A stretch of DNA of 64,000 nt from Heterohyrax brucei. Taxonomy: Eukaryota > Chordata > Mammalia > Hyracoidea > Procaviidae. Within the stretch, counting starts at the first letter, position 1; each line of letters starts with the position of its first letter. Made by a program: the position numbers and the translations under genes. The stretch spans positions 148,103,701-148,167,700 of the forward strand of contig CM053140.1 in the NCBI GenBank assembly GCA_028571685.1, read 5' to 3'. This document shows, piece after piece, positions 1-12,022 of the stretch. A model generated the notes under the pieces. That model worked only from the letters and a program-made list of their open reading frames with translations, was not told where the DNA came from and made no database searches.

Positions 1-153
1 TTAGACCTCAGACACAGTCAAACTCCCAAGATCATTTTTTTTCTGGCAACAAACCTGCTTTGTGCTTATTTATTTTTCTTTCAAAGGAAAATAGATCATA
101 ACATGAATCACAGTCTCATTTATATTGGTTGCCTTAATTATTATTATATTTTG

Positions 154-264
154 GAAATCCTGGTGGCAGTTAGAATTCACCAAGTGCTCCTTGCAAACTG
201 TATGAACAGTTCTACGCTGTCCCTTAGGGTTGCTATAAGTTGGAATCAACTTGATGGCAGTGCT
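154..264 (+). mobile_element. AfroSINE-type tRNA-derived SINE, internally deleted
   Basis: The head (aaatcctggtggca) joins directly to the central block (caccaagtgctccttg) and then to the usual tail (ttgctataagttggaatcaac). About 45 bases that other copies in the window have between head and centre, including the B-box region, are missing. Non-coding and non-autonomous; ends in a short T/A-rich run. No clear target duplication seen. Confidence 0.85.
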
Positions 265-446
265 TTTTTTTTTTAAATTGTTTTTTACTTTATGTTATTT
301 AGTGTCCTGAAAATGAGAGTAAATCTTATAGGTTAGCTTAACTTTGAGATTTCAATAAGTGCACTGGGTTATCTAAAGTAAGTGAAACCAATTTATCAAT
401 TTGTCATACTGAACCAGTCTTAATGTTCATGTCACTTCACTGCAGA

Positions 447-2779
447 ATTCTACCAAGCATTTAGAGAAGAGTTATCTTCAATACTGCTGAGACTATTTCA
501 CAGTATAGAAAGGGATGGAGTACTCCCAAACTCATTCTATGAAGCCAGCATAACCCTGATGTCAAAGCCAGGGAAAGACCCAGCAAAGAAGGAGAACTAC
601 AGACTGATATCACTCATGAATCTAGATGCAAAATTATTGCCAATAGAATATAACAACATATCAAGGAAATAATCCATCATGACCAAGTGGGATTCATACC
701 AGGGATGCAAGGCTCCTTCAACATCAGAAAAACAATTAATGTGATTAACCACATAAATAACACAAAAGACAAGAATCACCTGATTTTGTCCATTGATGCC
801 GAAAAGACATTTGATGAAGTCCAACACCCACTCATGCTAAAAACTCTTAGCAAAACGGGCATAGATGGCAAATTCCTCAACACAATAAAGGCCATTTATA
901 CAAAGCCTATTGCCCATGTCATCCTGAATGGAAAGAGACTGAAGACTTTCCCTTGAGATCAGGAACTAGACAAGGATGCCCACTCACACCTCTTCTATTC
1001 AACATTGTACTAGAAGTTTTAGCCAGAGCAATTAGACAAGACCAAGAAATAAAGGGCATCTGCATCGGTGAAGAGGAAGTTAAAATCTCTGTTTGCAGAT
1101 GATATGCTTGTACATGCAGAGAATCCCAAGGAATCTATAAGTAAACTACTCAAACTGATAGAAGAGTTCAGCAAAGTCTCAGGATACAAGATAAACATAA
1201 GTAAATCAGTAGGACTCCTTTACACAAACAACGAGACTGTTAAGGAAGAAATTATCAAATCAATACCATTTATGATAGCCCCTAAGAAGATAAAGTACCT
1301 AGGAATTAATCTAACCAGAGAAATAACAGACCTTTACAAAGAGAACTACAAGCCCTTACTACAAGAAACTAAGAGAGACTTAGATAAATGGAAAAACCTA
1401 CCCTGCTCATGGATAGGAAGACTTAACATTGTGAAAATGTCTATTTTACCCAAAGCAATCTATTTATAGATATAGCACTCCCAATACAAGTTCCAGCATC
1501 ATTTTTTAATCAGATGGAGAAACAAATCACCAATTTTGTTTGGAAAGGGAAGAAGCTCCGGATAAGTAAGGTACTACTAAAGAAGAACACACTGGGAGGC
1601 CTCTCATTACCCGACCTTAGAACATACTACACGGCCACAGTGGTCAAAACAGCCTGGTACTGGTACAAGAACAGACAGATTGATCAATGGAACAGAATTG
1701 AGACCCCAGAGATGACACCACCTGCCTATGAACAGTTGATATTTGACAAAGGCCCTAAGACATTAAACTGTGGTAAAAACAGTATCTTCAACAAATGGTG
1801 CTGGCAATATTGGATATCCATCTGCAATAAACTGAATCAAGATACATATCTTACACCTTATACAAAAAGCAACTCCAACTGGATAAAAGACCTAAATATC
1901 CAACCTAAAACGATAAAGCTCATCCAAGAATAGATAAGAACAACAACGTAAATTTTAATACACAATGTGGACAGACTCCAAAATCTGTCAAAGAAACCAC
2001 AATCAACAGAAGAGAAAATAGATAAATGGGAACTATTAAGAATCAAACACATTTGCTCATCCAAAGACTTTATTAATAGAATTAAAAGAACACCCACAGA
2101 ATGGGAAAAAATATTTGGCAACACTATGTCAGACCGATACCTGATCCCCATAATCTATAAGATACTACAAAATATAAATAAGAAGATAAATCATCCAATT
2201 AAGTGATGGGCAAAGTAGATGGACAGACATTTCACTAAAGAGGAGATCCAGGCAGCCAAAAAACACATGCGGACATGTTCATGATCTTTAGTTATTAAAG
2301 AAATTCAAATCAAGCCAATAATGAGATACTATCTCACCCCAACAAGATTGGCCATGGTCCAAAAAACACAAAACAACAGATGCTGGAGAGGCTGTGGAGA
2401 AAGTGGAACCCTCCTACACTGTTGGTGGGGTTGCAAAATAGTCCAGCCTCTTTGGAAAGCAATCTGGTACTTCCTTAAAAAAATGGATATAGACATACCA
2501 CTTGACCAAGTAATTCCACTACTTGGAATATATCCTACAGAATCAAGGGCTTTCACACAAATGGACACATGCATAAGAATGTTTATCGCAGCACAGTCCA
2601 CGATAGCAAAAAGATGGGATCAACCTAGATTCCCAACAACAGAAGAATGGATAGGTAAACTGTGGTACATATACTCAATGGAGCACTATGCAATGATAAA
2701 GAATAATGATGATTCCAGGAAACATCTCCTAACCTGGTTTCAACTGGAAGACATTAAGTTGAGTGAAAGTAGTCAGTGA
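447..2779 (+). pseudogene. L1 ORF2 remnant: reverse transcriptase and C-terminal domain
   Basis: L1 ORF2 encodes an endonuclease/reverse transcriptase that copies the L1 RNA at a nicked genomic target. Only the part from inside the RT onward is present; the endonuclease is lost to 5' truncation. Visible blocks in order: [14 protein letters not shown] at the start, RT motif A as [11 protein letters not shown] (about 790-820), the catalytic FADD motif at 1092-1103, YLGINLTRE near 1300, and the Cys-rich C-terminal block CWRGCGESGTLLHCWWGC near 2381-2434, followed by the typical end ...FQLEDIKLSESSQ and a stop at 2777-2779. Stops or frameshifts break the frame near 675, 955, 1468, 1933 and 2205. 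Not functional. Confidence 0.93.
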
Positions 2780-3840
2780 CAAAAGGACAAATATTGTATG
2801 AGACCTCTACGATAAGATCTCAAAAACAGACTTGTGTATAGAAGAAAAGACTCTTTGACAGCTGCAAGGGAGGGGAGGGAGGGAGGATGAGGTGAGAAGG
2901 GTTTAGATTAGATAGTTGCTAGAAATCTGGTTGGGAAAAATCGGTGATATCACACATTAGAAACAAGAACAACGTTAAGTGGACTTCAGCATAACTTGAG
3001 TACTCCGTCCATCTTAACCCAATATTGCAAGGATAGAGTAGCAGGGGCAGGGGGCAGGGGACCATGCTCTTAGGCAAAATCGAGGCCAATTGGCACGACT
3101 AGTGTTTTGCTAAGAGGGCTCTCTGCACCCCACATTGATGAGTGGTGTCTGGGGTCCTAAAAGCTGCCAAGCTGACATCCGAGGGCACCACAGATGGTCC
3201 CAACTGAGCAGGAATAGATGCTTACCAAGGACCAAAATGACATGGGGTAAAGACAACCTGGAAGATAGACCCACATCAGTGGGTGCCTACATCGACTTGG
3301 AATCGGAAGAACCGGATGGTACTCGGCCACCACCAGTGATAGCTAGGATGGAGCTCACAGAGATGAGTCTCACTGGCAACACAAGAATAAAAAGGGGTGC
3401 ATCGCCAGACTCAACGGCACTTGGCTGGCCTGAGATCTCCATTAAAAGATCTTAATTGATGGTCCAGCGGTTTTGGGGTTCCCCTGAGAGTATGGCCCCT
3501 GGCCCTGATGCTGCCCTTACCCATAAATCATAATGAAGGTCCACTCTTTGGACACTAATGGATTGGACTTGGCTATGCAGAGTGACCATATATTGGGTGC
3601 ACTTTATGGTTCTATGCATCTATAAGACATCATCCTGCTGACCTCTGGCTGGAGGAAGGAGAGTGGGTGGAGAGGAGGGGAAAGGAGACTGTTGGGAGGA
3701 TGATACATGTATGGAGCAGAGAGGAATAGTGTGCTGTCACTGGGCAGGGAGAGCAGTGGAAGCTGCATATAGGTGGGCATGTAAATTTATACGGGAATGT
3801 ACATTTTCACTCAGTCATATTAAATAAAAAAAAAGAAAAA
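2780..3840 (+). other. L1 3'UTR with G-rich tract and poly(A) signal
   Basis: Non-coding L1 tail. Contains four or more G runs (gggaggggagggagggagg, near 2868-2886), a known feature of mammalian L1 3'UTRs that may fold as a quadruplex (inference). The 106-codon frame at 3135-3455 lies entirely in this UTR and is fortuitous; the reverse complement of the same stretch is present in the L1 at 14555-16280. Confidence 0.85.
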
Positions 3841-3894
3841 ATGTTCAAGTCAGATAAAGTTATAAGATTTGTCACTTCCTCTTTGTCCTTTATC

Positions 3895-4855
3895 TGCCTC
3901 ATAAAAATCCTACAGTCTTTACTTCCAAGCTCAATACGAATTATTTCACTTGTCTCATTTGATCCCTTCCATCCAAGTTACCACCATGTTTCACCTCGTC
4001 TGTTCCAATAACCTCCTACTGGTCTCCCTGGTTCTAATCTTGAACCTTATGATCCAGCCTTCTACAACAGCCAGAACGATGTTTCTGAACAGGACATTGG
4101 GTGTATCATTCCCTAGTTAAAATCCTTCAATGGCTTCCCCAGACACCCCAAAGTAAAGCAAACCTATTGCCATTAAGTCAGTTCTAACTCATGGCAACCT
4201 GTGTATTATACAGTAGCACTGGTCCATACAGTTTTCTTGGCTCTGATCTTTACCAAACTGGATTTTCAGACGTTTCTTCCATAGCACCTCAGGGTGGGTT
4301 TGAACTGCCAACCTTTAGGTTAATAGTCAAACCACTTGTACCACTCAGGGATGCTCAATAACTTTCCATGATTGGTAAAGTGCCCCCAAACTTACTAGCA
4401 CCCTCTAAGGACCCTTCCTAGTTCTCTGACCTCATCTCTAACCACCTTGCTCTTACTCTCCGTGCTTCACCCACGCTAGGTATTCATCTGCTTTTCAAGT
4501 ATTTCAAACATTCTGCCTCTTCAGAGCATTTGCACCCAAGTTCTCTCTGCTTAGAGTCTTTGTCTCTCAGATGCTCAGATGTCTAGCTGCTTTCATTCAT
4601 ATTTGCCAGAGTGGCTTTCCTTAACCTGGTCATTCTTGAATGCACTGCTCTTTTTATGTTTTGCACTTTTGTTATCACTATCTGAAATTACTTCTTTTAT
4701 TTCACTTTATTCTCTCCCACTGTTATGTACTGCTCACAGTATCAGGGTCCTTTCTTCCTTCTTCATGGTTTTATCTCTAGAATGTGGACCAACAACGTCT
4801 GTCATGGTGAGTACTAAATAACTATTGGATAAATGTTGAATTACTGTTGAGATAC
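3895..4855 (+). mobile_element. L2 LINE 3' fragment, split by a SINE
   Basis: Matches the 3' end of the ancient mammalian L2 LINE: 'aaaatccttcaatggcttcccc' just before the SINE, a 'ctcttcagagcatttgcac' block near 4518, and the terminal part 'atggtgagtactaaataactattggataaatgttgaat' near 4804-4842. Interrupted by the minus-strand SINE at 4140-4355. The 80-codon frame at 4579-4821 is inside it and has no host-gene meaning. Confidence 0.8.
4128..4367 (-). mobile_element. AfroSINE, long variant, inserted in L2
   Basis: Minus-strand SINE (body 4140-4355). Flanks caatggcttccc (4128-4139) and caataactttcc (4356-4367) match at 9 of 12, a worn TSD. The copy carries an extra middle segment compared with the short form, as do copies at 41163 and 63083. 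Confidence 0.85.
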
Positions 4856-4958
4856 GTGTTTTCCACCTTAAAGTGATACCATTAAGCTTAATGTGGGAGC
4901 AACTGTGAATTGAATGTGCACTGTGAGCCAAATCTGCCTATTTCAACAATCATTTTGA

Positions 4959-5184
4959 ATTTTATTTAAACCCATAGAGTTCCTTGGTATCACAAATGGT
5001 TAGCTGCTTGGCTACTAGCTGAAAAACTGGCAATTCAAACCCATCTAGAGTTCTGTTTCAAAAGGTCAGTCTTGAAAACCCACTGGAAGAGTTTTACTCT
5101 GCACACATGGGTTGCTATGAGTTGGAATTGACTTGACGGCAACTAACAACAATAACAACATGACGGTAACTATTTTATTTAAAC
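4959..5184 (+). mobile_element. AfroSINE, full length, perfect 13-bp TSD
   Basis: Body 4972-5171, flanked by identical attttatttaaac copies at 4959-4971 and 5172-5184. The 3' end reads gacggcaactaacaacaataacaaca, the BovB-like tail. The body itself is diverged despite the perfect TSD. Confidence 0.95.
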
Positions 5185-5279
5185 TGGTAAGGATTGCTGA
5201 ATACTCTGGAGGTGGGGCTTTGAAGTACTATCCATTTCTGCTAGTTACCCTGAGAGTCTTTAAAACACTATAAAATATG

Positions 5280-6650
5280 ATTGTATTTGTCATGATTGTT
5301 CCTTGTATAAGTTGTAGAAACTCAACTGAAACCAACTTCAGCAAAAATGAAATTTATTAGTCTACAAAACCAGAAATTCCAGAAAGATTTCATGAAAATC
5401 TTCTCTATTCATCTCTTATTTCTGCTTGTATATGTGTTCCTTTTCTCTTGACATCATAATGTTTTTTTTTCTACTAATGATGAACTTCTTCTATGAAGTT
5501 AATGAAGGTTTGCTACAGGCCAGGGTTAGAGTTTCCTAGAATCCGGACTCTAAAGGTGACATGTCTCCCTACTAGTTTTTTCATTCATTTATCCAACGTT
5601 TGTTTAGCCAGTACTTTTTGAACACCTTGCTATCAGGTTAATTCTGAAAAATTTCTGATTCTGATAAACCTGGATTAGGTCATGTACCTCTTCCTGGCTA
5701 GAAGAACCAGTACTATCTCAGGCACCTCTTCCTTAACTGGGTGAGAAGATAGGTATCATTATTTACATAAATTAGGAAGGTGCTCCTGAAAAAAAAGGAG
5801 TATATTATTTCCAGTTATCAGAAGGTGGAAAATGTGTTGGGCAGACAAAAACACATTGCTACAATATTTCGCTAAATTAAAGAAGTTTCTACATAATAAA
5901 TGCACTGAACACAAGGTTCAAGTTAAGTTAACAAAGCAGTAACAGATAAGAATCACAATCATTTTCTCCATTTCTTTTATTTTTTTAATTTTATTTTGAA
6001 AAAAACATCTTTTTTGGTCAAAGTTGCTTACATGCATGGTTTCATTCCTAGCTGAGTTTCTTATGCAATTTCTTCTGCTATTTAATTGAGATGTGATTAA
6101 AGTCTTCTGAGACTGGTTGAATTTCATTGCTTATAATCATTGTATAATTAAAAAAAGAACAGTCCCAAGTGAAGTCATAAAGTACTTTCCCTTGTGCCCT
6201 GCAAAAGAAAGGCTTAATTTTGTCCTTCTTAATGTATGTAATTCTAAATTTGGATGAATACTCCTGTTCCCTGCCCTTCCCTGAGTAAATTTCTCTTCTA
6301 AAAATTCATGACCTTAATACAGAGCTTTGTATATGAATGGATAAGTTCTTCCTTATTCTTAAATCTGCTACCATCTTCTCTTGATTGTCTTATCAGTTTC
6401 TATTTAGTGTAAGGAAATCAACTTTTCTCCATTTTTTTTCTTTTATCATTTTCTGCAACAAATGTGTATTAACTACTAGCTATAAACTAAGCATGGGGTT
6501 AAGTTAAAGGAACATAATTTATTTTCAATGAGATAATCACTTATTATTAATTAGACTTTCTCTTCCTTCTCCCTTCCCATCTCCACTGGGTTTCTATATA
6601 TTGGAAGACTACATAGTACAAAATATTAAATGTTTGGGATGTGGCAATAC
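5280..6650. other. AT-rich non-coding sequence, no gene seen
   Basis: No gene recognised. Around 5290-5730 there is a faint resemblance to an ancient mammalian interspersed repeat (an aaatttattagtc block and a ggattaggtcatgtac block about 350 bases apart), but I could not assign a family. The 69-codon minus frame at 5918-6127 shows no domain and is low complexity. Confidence 0.5.
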
Positions 6651-6654
6651 CTAG

Positions 6655-6840
6655 TGATAAACTGGAAACCCTGGTGGCATAGTGGTCAAGTGCTATGGCT
6701 GCTAACCAAGAGGTAGGCAAATTCAAATCTCCCAAGTATTCCTTGGAAACTCTATGGGACAGTTCTACTCTTACCTGCAAGGTTGCTATGAGTTGGAAGC
6801 AACTCAGTGGCACCTAACAACAACAACAGTCATAAACTGG
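6655..6840 (+). mobile_element. AfroSINE, full length, 11-bp TSD
   Basis: Body 6666-6829. TSD tgataaactgg (6655-6665) and tcataaactgg (6830-6840), 10 of 11. Clear A-box-like tggcatagtgg in the head and a tail ending ggcacctaacaacaacaacag, identical in form to BovB ends. One of the least diverged copies. Confidence 0.95.
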
Positions 6841-7965
6841 TAGGCTATGGTATCATTTTAAATTCCCATCACGTTTGCCTGAAAAGATTTACCCTTTAGG
6901 AAGGCAAGCTGTGTAGTTTTACTACCTCATATTTTCCCATGTGTTCTGTGATTTTATTCTCTATTTCTCGAATGTCTGCCTGCCACTGCTACTCATGCAG
7001 GTAATGGATCAAATTGCCTTTGAACATTTCTTAATGAATAAAGTTCTGTTTGGTTCCTTTTGGTCCAAATTGCCTCTGAGAAGGGAATTTCCATTCTTAT
7101 TTATACACCCATCTTTTCTGATCCTTCCTGAAGATGTTCAAAGGGAGTGACCTGGGTAACTCTAGGGGTATTATATGTACTTGAGAATTTTCACTGTGGC
7201 AAAATACACAACATTTGTGACAAGAAATGTAATTTTTATTTATTTGCCTGGAAAATTTGTGTTTGTCATTTTTTTTCCCCTCTGATCTCTCACATGGCCA
7301 CAAAGGAAAATGACCTTCTTAATATTTCCATAATATTATGTATGCCTCACTGTTCTTCTTATCTTTTTAAGAGTTAACTATTTCTTTCTATAGTATTTAC
7401 TTTTTGTAAAAGTATATTTCTCATAATCAGGATTGTCTATTTCTACACTAAGATAGTCACTCATTCTTAAATTTTCTTCATAAATGTTCGTATTTGAAAA
7501 TTCCTCCAACTCCTTCAGTGCATGAAGAGTAAACAGCAGAGACAGATCCTTTCAGAATCTTGTTGCCTGATGACCAGTGAAATGGGCCATGGCTTCCTGC
7601 TGCACATCATTAAGAAGCATGACAGCAGTTATGAGGACTCCTTTTGACTCTACTGAAGACTGGTTTGAGAGGACAAACACCATCCAGGCACTGATTTGGG
7701 CTGTTATAACATCAAATAGTGAAGGTATTGACAGAGAAACAGTGACTTTTTTTCCTATCTCCATTTCCTATTGACCAAATTACTTGCTTAAATTACTTCA
7801 AGTGCTTATTGTCAAGATCAAGAGTTTTGGTGCCAATCTGAAGTCATGTAACATTAGGAAACCCACTTAACATCACTAACTCAATGTGGTCTGGACTGAA
7901 GAAGCTCTAAGATAGGGCATTGTAAAATTTCTATGAATTAATAATGCCAAGACTATATAATTTCT
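6841..7965. other. AT-rich non-coding sequence, no gene seen
   Basis: Unique-looking sequence. Open frames at 6941-7150, 7147-7377 and 7577-7774 are short, overlap frames on the opposite strand and carry no recognisable domain. I see no repeat family here. Confidence 0.5.
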
Positions 7966-8160
7966 AGAGTCCCTGGGTGGTACGAATGATTAACTTGCCC
8001 AGCTGCTAACCAAGAAGTTGGAGGTTCAATTCTAAGCATTCCTAGTATAAAGGCTTGGTAATCTATTTCTAAAAGAGCAGCCATTGAAAACGTATGGGGC
8101 ACTGTTCTACTCGGACACACATAGGGCTCCATAAGTTGAAATCAGCTTCGTGGTAACTGG
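7966..8160 (+). mobile_element. AfroSINE, long variant
   Basis: Head agagtccctgggtggtacg, extra middle block (ggtaatctatttctaaaag), then gggctccataagttgaaatcagc. Old and diverged. No convincing TSD. Confidence 0.85.
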
Positions 8161-8252
8161 TTATATAGCACATAATTTAGTTACTACTTACTTATTTTTC
8201 TGTAAGTATGCTTTGACTTCTACTTGAATGATAAGTGCCTAGAATACCTATA

Positions 8253-8376
8253 GAAAGTCTGGTGGCATGGTGGTTAAGTTCTATGCCTGCCAACCAAAAA
8301 GTCACAGTTTGAATCCACCAGGTGCTCCTTGGAAACTCTGTGGAGTAGTTCTACTCTGTCCTCCACGGCAGTGGGT
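8253..8376 (+). mobile_element. AfroSINE, deleted near the 3' end
   Basis: Head and middle are good (tggcatggtggttaag; caccaggtgctccttgg), but after ctactctgtcct it jumps to ccacggcagtggg: the 'gctatgagt' block is missing. The 62-codon frame at 8329-8517 arises from this SINE and its flank. Confidence 0.88.
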
Positions 8377-8689
8377 TTGTTTTCTGGGGTAGAATACCTT
8401 ACTATCTCTTTATTCTTTTTTGTCCTTCCACTCAGGACTTTGCACAGAGGACTCAGTAAGTATTTTTCGATGACGATTATGGTTCATCAGAACTATAGTG
8501 GTGATTCCTTAGCTTAACTGTAACTCAAGAAGACTGGAGTGTGGAGGAACATAGTGTCATTCCATGATTACTGCTTCTCTCTGCTAATGTAGCACATTCT
8601 GTTTATTCTCTCTCCTCATACCCCTACAACACTAAACTCTACCAGCTAAAGACTGCTTACTGTTAACACCTGTAATACCACCCTGGTTT

Positions 8690-8710
8690 TTTTTTTGTGT
8701 GTGTGTGATT
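8690..8710 (+). repeat. T-run followed by (GT)n
   Basis: Short simple repeat: a T-run then gtgtgtgtgtg. Confidence 0.8.
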
Positions 8711-8900
8711 GAAAAAGCATACTTGGCCTGCAAGGAGACCAATGACAGAAATAGTGGAACAAACTCCACAACATAGAATTTCATCATGTTGGAGAACAGT
8801 GTGCATTCAGATTCCCATAACCCTGCCTATCTTCACTATCACTTTGTGAGCAAGCTCAACTAATTAGAGTGTGTTTGATTTATCTCTAACTGGCTTTTAA

Positions 8901-9020
8901 ATGGAGCCTTGGTAACATAGCGGTTTAAAAGGTTAGCTGTTAACTAGAAGGTTGGCGATTTGACCCTGTGAGTTAGTCTTATAAGGTCCCCATGAGTCAC
9001 AGCCATGTTGACAGTATGGT
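8901..9020 (+). mobile_element. AfroSINE, deleted in the middle
   Basis: Head agccttggtaacatagcgg and B-box-like region gttggcgatttgacc present; the central 'ctccttggaaac' block is gone and the tail (ccccatgagtcacagc) follows directly. Succeeded by a G-run near 9032. Confidence 0.8.
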
Positions 9021-9610
9021 TTTATTTTGGGGGGGGGAGCTTCCCAGGGAAGGATTGGGGTCCAATAATTTATTTATTTACATCTTAGTGCATGGCTTAA
9101 GCAGACTGTTTGCAAGTATTTTCTTAGCTGGAAGTATACAGGGGCCTTGAATGGTAAGACGGAGGAGGACATAGGAAGGGAAGAACAGCAACTTGAAAAC
9201 AATGAGTGCTTCTTGAAAAGGGAATGTTTTTGCAGGTCTATAATAAAGCTCTTTTGTAGCAAAGGGCACAGGGAACATCACAAGCATAAGAAATAAATCA
9301 TAAGATACATATATTAGCTTCTCAATAAATGAAATAATGAATGAGTGAATAAAGTATACAAAGAAAGATGGAAATATCAGAAATAAATTTTATTTATTTG
9401 TGGAAAAAGAGCACATGGACAGAGAGAATACAGTATTTATTTTTTAAAGAGTTTTCTTGGACACTTGATGTCCTAAATTTGAAGTTAATTTAGTAATGAA
9501 GAATTAGGTTCTGATGTATATGCTTCTAGTCTACGTTAGTAGTTGTCCTTGGAAAGGAGAAATAAGCAAGGCCAATATTAGTTTTTCAGTGCTTCCAATG
9601 TAGATGCTCA
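9021..9610. other. Non-coding sequence, no gene or repeat assigned
   Basis: Contains a (G)9 run near 9030 and (TTTA)n-like pieces near 9070. Overlapping minus-strand frames at 9074-9287 use two frames of the same DNA and have no domain. Confidence 0.45.
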
Positions 9611-10035
9611 TTCATTCTTTCTTCGTTGTTGTTTGTTTTTAATTTTATTACATTTTAGGTGAAAGTTTACAGTGCAAATTAGTTTTTCATTCAAAAATAT
9701 ATACACGAGTTGCTTTGCGACATTGGTTGCAATCCCCGCAAGGTGTTAGCACTCTCCGCCTTTCCCTTTTCATGTGGGATCTCTGCGTCCGTTTGTGCAG
9801 TATTCCTATTTTGCAGTATTCCTACCCCTTCCTGCCTTCTCATCTGTGCTTTTGGGCAGGTGTTGCCATTTTGGTCTCTTATACTTGATTGACTAAGAGG
9901 CATGTTCCTTACATGTGTTACTGTTTGTTCTATAGGCTGTCTAATCTTTGGCTGAAAAGTGGGTGTTGGGAGTGGCTTCAATTCTGAGTTAGCAGGGTGT
10001 CCAGAAGATATAGTCTTGGGGGTTCATTCTTACTT
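9611..10035 (-). mobile_element. L1 3'UTR fragment, strongly 5'-truncated, with TSD
   Basis: Body 9624-10022 on the minus strand. It begins (as read on +) with an attttattacattttaggtgaaagtttac 3'-end motif shared in form with the L1 3' end at 18.2 kb, and contains blocks such as gtgcttttgggcaggtgttg and atctttggctgaaaag. TSD ttcattctttctt (9611-9623) and ttcattcttactt (10023-10035), 12 of 13. It is a different L1 subfamily from the L1 at 435-3840. The 96-codon frame at 9691-9981 is in the UTR and not a gene. Confidence 0.88.
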
Positions 10036-11457
10036 TTTCCTGAGATGATCACGTCCTGATTTTTGTATAACTAATTCATGACATGTGGGTTTATTTGGGT
10101 TTAATATGATAACAAGTAAATTATCCCACCATTTCATATTATCTTTTTGATTTCTAAATTTAAGATTATACTAAATAAACACATATTTATGCACTTTTTG
10201 AAATATATGTAAGCTGTCAGATGATAAGTGAATGCATCATTATCTGTGTTACACATAAATATACATTATGGGTTCCTTGCAAGAAGTTTGAAGATCAGGT
10301 TTGAAGTGTTGTTTTCTTCTGCTTCTATGTTACGTGATATGTCCCATCCTGGGAAAATGCAACAGTCACTATGTCTATTTACACCTTCTGTTAGGTTCTC
10401 TCAAATGATGAAATTCATGACCTACTTCCATTAAAAATGCAATTAGAAGACAGATGCTATCACAAAGTGCTAACAACCTAATTGAACAGAATCTTGTTAC
10501 TACAGGATGTAAGCATCTGAGTATTGACTCCTATTATACTGGGTTCACCATTCTCTTAAGATTTGAACACTCATGACAAAACACATTTCAATTTAATATT
10601 TTAAGTGGTCATTAATCTGTAAAGACAAAGAAGAAGAATAAAATTTATACCAAATATAAAAATAAAGGAAGATTGCTAATGTGGGCCTATGAGATGTTTG
10701 TATGAGTTAGATAAAACTTGGAATCAAAAGAACTAAGACAAACATGAAAATGCAGTAAAAAGAATATGAAATAAGTGTTCAGTGGAAATATTTGTCTTAT
10801 TATTTCTATTTGTGACCAATATAGTGGGAACTGATTAAAAGCTGCCAGTTCCAGCAGATAAATTCATCTACCAAAGCAATAATCTCGACAGTAAGCTATG
10901 AACAAAGAGCAGTCTTACTCTAATGGATTCAAAAATCAATCAAACAATTTGTTTGATGTGCTATAAGCTGTTTGAAAGTCTGATTGTGTAACTGATTTCA
11001 TCACTGTCTGTTCACATGAATTATTGTTATTACTTTTTGAGTTGACTATGAACCCTTCCATTAGGTATCTATCAATGGGAATGGACCCTGTTGACACATA
11101 AAGCACTTAAAAAGGCTGAGCAATATCTTCTCCTATAGTGTATGACTACCCTGATGCAAGACTCAGATTTATATCTTATGGGGAGAGCTACTTCCATCTA
11201 GAAGTACTATTATTGGACTACGTTTCCATCTTTCTCAAACTGGACTCATGGAATATTAACACCTGCATCTCCGTGACTCTTTGTCTTAAGATACCAAGTG
11301 TAGACTACTAGATACTTTCCTATTTCTGACCTTAATGGGCAGCCTCCCTGGCGTATGAGTCTTCCTATTTCCTGTGTGCATTGATTTTGGCTCAGGTTGT
11401 GATCCATCTTCATCTCTCCATTAACTTAGCAACTGTTTAAAGAGTGGCTACTGCAAG
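10036..11457. other. AT-rich non-coding sequence, no gene seen
   Basis: No repeat or gene recognised. The 68-codon plus frame at 10228-10434 has no recognisable domain and no flanking gene structure. Confidence 0.5.
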
Positions 11458-12022
11458 TGTCTTCATTATCTAGTACTGCTATAATAAAAATACCATAAAT
11501 GGGTTGCTTTAATAAAGAGAAATTCATTCTCTCACAGTTCAGGAAGATAGAAGTTCAATTCAGGGTGTCAACTCTCAGGGAAGGCTTTCTCTCTATTGTC
11601 TCTGGGGAAAAGCCAATGTCTTTAATTATTCCCTGGTCTAAGTGTTTCTCAGCACAGGGACCCCAGGTCCTTAGGACATGCACTTCTATAGGTACTTCTT
11701 TCTTAGTGGCACGAAGTTCCATCTCTCTGCTATCTTCTCTCTCTTTTCGTATCTTGTAAGATAAAAAGTGATGCAGGCCACACCCCAGGGGAACTACGCT
11801 TACATCAGATTAGGGCTGTGACATAAATAAGGGTGTTGCATCCTACCTTAATCCTCCGTAATATAACTTAATCTTGCCTCATTAACCACAGGCAGAGATT
11901 AGGTTTTACTACACATAGGAGAATCACATCAGATCACAAATTGTGGACAACCACACAATACTGAGAATCATGGTTTAGCCCAGTTGATACACATTTTGGG
12001 GGACATAATTCAACCCTAACGA
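11458..12022 (-). mobile_element. Solo LTR, ERVL-MaLR type
   Basis: Read on +, it starts tgtcttcattatctagtactgc and ends near gggggacataattcaaccc; on the minus strand this is a TG-start LTR with an A-rich poly(A)-signal region near its 3' end. The layout matches mammalian MaLR LTRs. No internal retroviral genes. The 86-codon frame at 11499-11759 lies inside it. No clean TSD visible. Same family as the LTRs at 16987, 35488, 44118, 57571 and 59240. Confidence 0.88.

Larger units (their letters stand above)
423..3852 (+). mobile_element. L1 LINE, 5'-truncated, with target-site duplication
   Basis: The element runs from 435 to 3840 and starts inside the ORF2 reverse transcriptase. It contains the rest of ORF2, a roughly 1-kb 3'UTR with a G-rich polypurine run near 2864-2886, an AATAAA signal near 3821 and an A-rich tail to 3840. 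Flanking copies atgttcatgtca (423-434) and atgttcaagtca (3841-3852) match at 11 of 12 bases, as expected for target-primed insertion. The 3'UTR is nearly the same as in the minus-strand L1s at 14555-16280 and 52919-53416, so the three belong to one subfamily. Dead: several frameshifts and stops. Confidence 0.95.

Noticed and set aside
3135-3455. A 106-codon plus frame as a small gene
   Set aside because: It is in the L1 3'UTR and is repeated, antisense, in the L1 at 14555-16280.
6666-6829. SINE heads as tRNA genes
   Set aside because: A- and B-box-like words are present, but there is no cloverleaf or anticodon arm; the copies are tRNA-derived SINEs.
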